Assembly (NCBI GenBank): GCA_963924555.1
Contig: OZ004587.1
Span: forward strand, 3,596,001-3,660,000
DNA length: 64,000 nucleotides
Origin: Crambe crambe
Lineage: Eukaryota; Porifera; Demospongiae; Poecilosclerida; Crambeidae
Direction: 5' to 3'
This document shows, piece by piece, positions 59,995 to 64,000 of the stretch (its first letter is position 1; every line of letters starts with the position of its first letter). The notes under the pieces are model-generated. The model was not told the origin of the DNA, did no database searches, and was given only the letters and a program-made list of their open reading frames with translations. The position numbers were made by a program, and so were the translations under genes.

Positions 59995-60399
59995 TTGTGT
60001 GTGTACTCTAAGTCCATTTTGCCTTCACTTTATATGGTTGTGGCTGGAGTAATAAGATGACCAATCTGTGTTCAGTTGTTATGTGCATAATGCTGCTAAT
60101 ACACACTCACTAGGTGCTAATTCAACATAATGGGAGCTTAATTGGTGGCCTTCACCTCCAGCCATTCAATAATATTGTTAAATTAGCTAGGACCTGCACA
60201 CACAACAGCCTCTGAAGTTTGACCAACAATGCCTCAGCATGTGCACCCCACAAGCTGGCTTTTTATACAAGGGGTAGGCTCTGGGAACAATATCTATTGT
60301 GCCCCAGTATTCCCAGTGTACAGTGCTGGTCTTCTAACCATCCAGTAATTGTGGTAGCTTTTAAGGGTAACTGAAATGAGGTTTTTGGGGGGATCAGGC

Positions 60400-60830
60400 C
60401 TCCATATCTTCAAGAAACTTCAACACTAGGTTCACAGCTATTAGCTCATCTCAGTTTCTAAAAATGCGGACTGACTACATACTAAACATGGAAATTGGAA
60501 TGCAGATAGTAGCTATAGTCACGTCCCAGTTTCTAAAAGATGCAGGATGACTGGAAACTGGAATGGAATATGGGTGATGTACAGAGTAACATGCAGCATA
60601 GTCCCCCATAGCTATATAGGGCTAATCACTCAGATATTGTGTACTCCAAGTCCATTTTGCCTTCACTTTATCTGGAAGTGTAGTAGTGGCTGGAGTAAGA
60701 TAGACTAATCTTGGTTCAGTTGTCATGTCTTCAGACCCTACGGCTGTCAGGGTATATGTGCTGAGGCATTGTTGGTGACCTAGGAGAGCTCAAAGGAAAT
60801 TGGAGAGATAGGGGACCAAAAGATCAGGGA
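60400..60830. repeat. Diverged copy of the 540-bp repeat
   Basis: Contains ctggaatggaatatgggtga and ggctggagtaagatagacta variants of the unit at 57180, but diverges after about 60790. Confidence 0.7.
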
Positions 60831-62373
60831 TCTTATTCAGATGGCATGTACAATATATTTGTTGCATAGTCTACTTTCCATCAGTTAATACTTATCTTGA
60901 AAGCCATCCAGTTAAATCATTTGTACACACAACAGCCACTATGCTTCCCATTATGCTTTGAATTAGCACCTAATGAGTGTGCATTTGCCTATTATGGCTC
61001 AATGCCCCAGATTATGCCAGTATAATGTGCCCATCCCTAGCGTGCAGTGCTGGTTTTGAAGACTTCTGGCCCGACCTACTTCCTTTCAGTCAGTGGCCTT
61101 TACTTATGCTAGCTTTTAAAGGGTAACTGAAATGGCTGCTCTGTAGCTAATTACTGGGAAGAAGTACGTAGCTATTAGAGATAGTGGTGAAATTTCCAGA
61201 AAGGAAATAGCAGTACAAGTTGGTCATTTCATTCTGACATTTCCTACGGGAGGAGGGTGGTTCAAAACTAGGAGAAGTAGTGGGAAACCAGTTGAGTACT
61301 GATCAGGGCCATTGGTTTCTTGTAGCTTTTGAGGTAAATATAATCCTGCTCTAACTAGCTTCTCCTATCTAGCACAGTTTTGTTCCTACCACAGGTTGGT
61401 AGAACAACTTGTTACAAGCTGCAGAGTGTTAGGAAAAACTGATAATAAATACATGTCAATAGTACGAGGTTCAGAGAATCAAGGGGCAGGGCATGTTTCT
61501 ATATAGCGCACTGTGAAAATGTCTGCTGTGTTCAAGGTTCACAGCTAGCAGGTTGGAAAATGACGAACTATTCTTGAACATATCGAGTCAAAGGTAAAGG
61601 ATTATGGTGGAACCGTTTTGAAGTAGTTTGGTATGAAAATTATAGCATTTGAATGAACCATTTCTGAAATAATAACGTGGAAAAGATGATGATGAACGAC
61701 CAGATGAAAACGGCGATTTTAGGAATTGCTGTAAAATGACACTGCTTTTGTCTTCTGCTCTTCATACTTGAGTCCTAGCACATTGTGTTCTGTCTTCAAG
61801 TCAGGAGTTGTTGATAGTAGAAGAGAAGTATTCCTGCATTTTTTTTTTATATTAGTGCAATGGGGCAGTCTGTGCCATCCCTACTTAGACAGTACTATCA
61901 TACTCTGATTATTATTACAATTATCATCATGATTATTGAATTTTCTGGCTGTCCAAGCAGAATAGCTATATACCTGTATTTAGCTGTGTAGCTAAAAACG
62001 TATGAGCAAAAAACAAGAAAAATCCCATAATAGCTACATGTAGCTCTTCCGGCACAATAGTAATTAAAACGCGCCCAACACCATTGAGAATTTGAGCCAT
62101 TAGTTATACATAATACATGAATAGAGAGTGCTGAACTCACACATCCTTGATACTCCTGTATGGCTCCAAATTTTTCTTTCCCCACCAGCTCTCTTCAATT
62201 AAAAAATTTCGTCTGAACATGAGGGAAAATTCGGCAGTCTCAGCAAACTCCTCCCTCACATGAGTACAGAACTGACAAATCATAGACAGATCTGCTCAGA
62301 ATCTTAGATTAGCATGCATGAACCACTATACTACCTTCATCTACTTGTACAGCCTCATGGTAGCTTGGCCGTG
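60831..62373. other. Gene-free stretch
   Basis: No convincing gene. A minus-strand frame at 62185-61898 lacks domain or codon signal. Words such as gtaactgaaatgg near 60370 and 61125 recur, hinting at old repeat copies. Confidence 0.5.
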
Positions 62374-64000
62374 TTTCAATCAATCAATCAATCAATCTTA
62401 GCAATGTAAAGCCCAAAGGGCATATGCAAAATAAAACAGGGAAAAAAAAAGGCAAAAAATGTCAGGCGACTGAGGGAGGCTACTCAGGTGTAACATAAAA
62501 ATGATTTATAATAAGTGATAAGTCAGGTTCTGATGATGACAGAGCAGAGAGGATCCTGTCCACATTCATGAGGGAGGAGTGAGTTGTGATATAGTGTTCA
62601 AAGTACGAATTGCCCTCCAAATCTGACACATCACATCGAGGGCAAGGGCTGGAACCATATGAGGGCCTGGTCAGCTCCCTATACAGGTTCTGTAAGGCAG
62701 TGGTGCCGGCTGTGCCTCTATCCAGGGCTGCGTACCCAGAGTTTTATCCAGCTAGACTCCTTAGCAACCGCAGCTGCTATTCTGGTACTCGTGTGCTCTT
62801 GATAGGATGGTAGTAGCAGTTCCATGTCTCTGTTAGTCACTTCACTCTTCAGCTCAGCTGTAGAACACATCATCCCTAGGGTCTTCTTCACCAAACCATC
62901 CAAACCAAGACGAGATTCAAGGAACTGGGATCCCTCTACGATCTGAAGTGGAACTTCACTGGGTGTGTCTCCCATGAGATGAGTGAGAAATAGATGACCG
63001 AGGGACTCTTCATTTGTGGATGCACGTTGGATGAAGAGGAGTTTCCGCTGTAGTATGCGTGCTGTCATTGAGGGCTACTCCAGAGCGAGTCTAGTAACCC
63101 TGCCCTGCCAGAGTGATGTCGGGGCAGTTTCAAGATTCGACGGCTGATCTCAGCTTGGAAAGATTCAAGCTTTTCCAATAGAGATTCAGTCAAGTACCAG
63201 TTTTCACTCCCAAATAGCAGGACTGGGACGACACAAGTTTCGAAAATGGCTCTACCAGAGAGAGGATTTAGCTTTCCCTGGAAACCACCCATTGCTCCAA
63301 ATGCAAAGAAGCTACTCCTTGCCCATCCAATTGCAGTGTCGATTGACTTATTTGCTGACAGGTCCCAGGACCACCAATATCCTAGGCACTTGGCAGAGGC
63401 AACTGGAGGGAGGGGCTGCTCCTTGATTGTGCAAATTGGCTCAGCGGGAGCTCTCTGGGACGAGACAATCACTACTTCACATTTAGATGCATTCAGGGAT
63501 AGAGCATTTGTGGCTACAAACTCCTCCACTCTTCCAATTTGGGAGTCTAGGGTGTCCCTGCTAGTACATAGTGTCCTAACATCATCTGCATGAGCAAAAC
63601 CCCCTGCATATAACCCCGCCACACATGGACCCAGCTGGTTCTTCTCTAGATGTTGTAGAAGGGGGTCCAGTATGAGCAGGAACAGGGTGGGGGAGAGGAC
63701 CGAGCCCTGAAGGAGACCACGCTTCCATGGTGTGAGGTTCAGAGGTCTTCTGGGGCCGTGTACCAGGATCTCAGCAATCTCCATGTCTTCCCCATGATAC
63801 CACACGTTTCAGCAAAACAGGGTATTGCACTGAGTCGTAAGCCTTTTGCAGATCGAAGAAACACAGATATGCGGTGTCTCCTTCCTGTGCAAACTTGGAT
63901 ACAGCTTTTGACCCGCGCGCAAGCGCGCGAAGTATGTACGCGGCGCGTATATATACGCGTCGACAGTACGCGCGCATGATAATCAATAAGATGCATACTG
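62374..64000 (-). mobile_element. Degraded LINE (non-LTR retrotransposon), 3' part
   Basis: Minus strand. Reverse transcriptase motifs: CFFDLQKAYDSV (about 63870), RGLLQGSVLSPTLFLLILD (about 63700) and HADDVRTL for the YADD-type active site (about 63585). A thumb/C-terminal region follows to about 62720, then a zinc-finger-like tail (CPRCDVSD ... FEHYITTH, about 62640-62580). The end is a (CAAT)n/(ATTG)n run at 62375-62397, a tail typical of LINE 3' ends. Frame changes occur near 63800, 63065 and 62730, and a CpG-rich block interrupts the 5' side at about 63910. It continues past the window. Inactive; clade not determined (CR1/L2-like at a guess). Confidence 0.85.
63908..63977. repeat. CpG-dense block interrupting the LINE
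   Basis: About 70 bases built of gcgcgc, acgcg and tatacgcg words, palindromic in parts. The reverse transcriptase frame (KAVSKFAQEGD) ends as it enters this block. Similar composition occurs at 18178 and 53266. Confidence 0.5.

Noticed and set aside
61898-62185. 95-codon minus-strand frame
   Set aside because: No domain, AT-driven isoleucine run and no splice support.

Overview
The window is metazoan nuclear DNA, most likely from a demosponge. It is AT-rich, with short introns carrying clear GT/AG signals, very frequent TAGC/CTAGCTAGC motifs and dense nested transposons. It also has protein architectures I associate with sponges: a receptor tyrosine kinase with Calx-beta repeats and an ankyrin/ZU5-like protein with a ubiquitin-like tail. 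The species is inferred (Amphimedon-like at best). No rRNA, functional tRNA or CRISPR array was seen.

Layout. (1) 1-5556, +: the 3' part of a multi-exon receptor tyrosine kinase; 18 exons can be joined with consistent reading phase. (2) 5557-7075: spacer with three degenerate copies of one repeat. (3) 7076-11550, +: a VWA7-like secreted protein with a von Willebrand A domain, 4-5 exons. (4) 11551-14948: no gene; a fold-back element and an AAT/AAAT microsatellite. (5) 14949-17400, -: a decayed ankyrin - ZU5-like - ubiquitin-like gene. (6) 17655-about 28730: a truncated copy of a large palindromic element, interrupted by a 2.7-kb Tigger/pogo transposon and a roughly 790-bp insertion. (7) 29523-32471, +: a decayed multi-exon transposon-type gene. 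(8) 33144-53191: a second, nearly complete copy of the palindromic element. Its two inverted arms are about 6.8-7.0 kb each once later insertions are subtracted. It ends in inverted subterminal tandem arrays and is flanked by TTAA on both sides. A 5.4-kb Ty3/gypsy LTR retrotransposon and a 0.95-kb TA-flanked MITE sit in its left arm. (9) 53200-55529: short hairpin and inverted-repeat elements. (10) 55530-57152, -: an intronless family 4 glycosyltransferase. (11) 57180-62373: a long-period repeat array (about 540 bp) broken up by a LINE tail and a basic-domain fragment. (12) 62374-64000, -: a degraded LINE reverse transcriptase.

The host genes (kinase, VWA7-like protein, glycosyltransferase) are unrelated and form no pathway. 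The main story is the palindromic element. Two copies in one window, with insertions present in one arm or copy and a clean empty site in the other, give the order of insertion and define transposon ends to the base. Each arm carries broken exons of one gene family, so the element holds that gene as an inverted pair. The gypsy element has integrase upstream of reverse transcriptase (Gmr1-like order), unusual for this superfamily.
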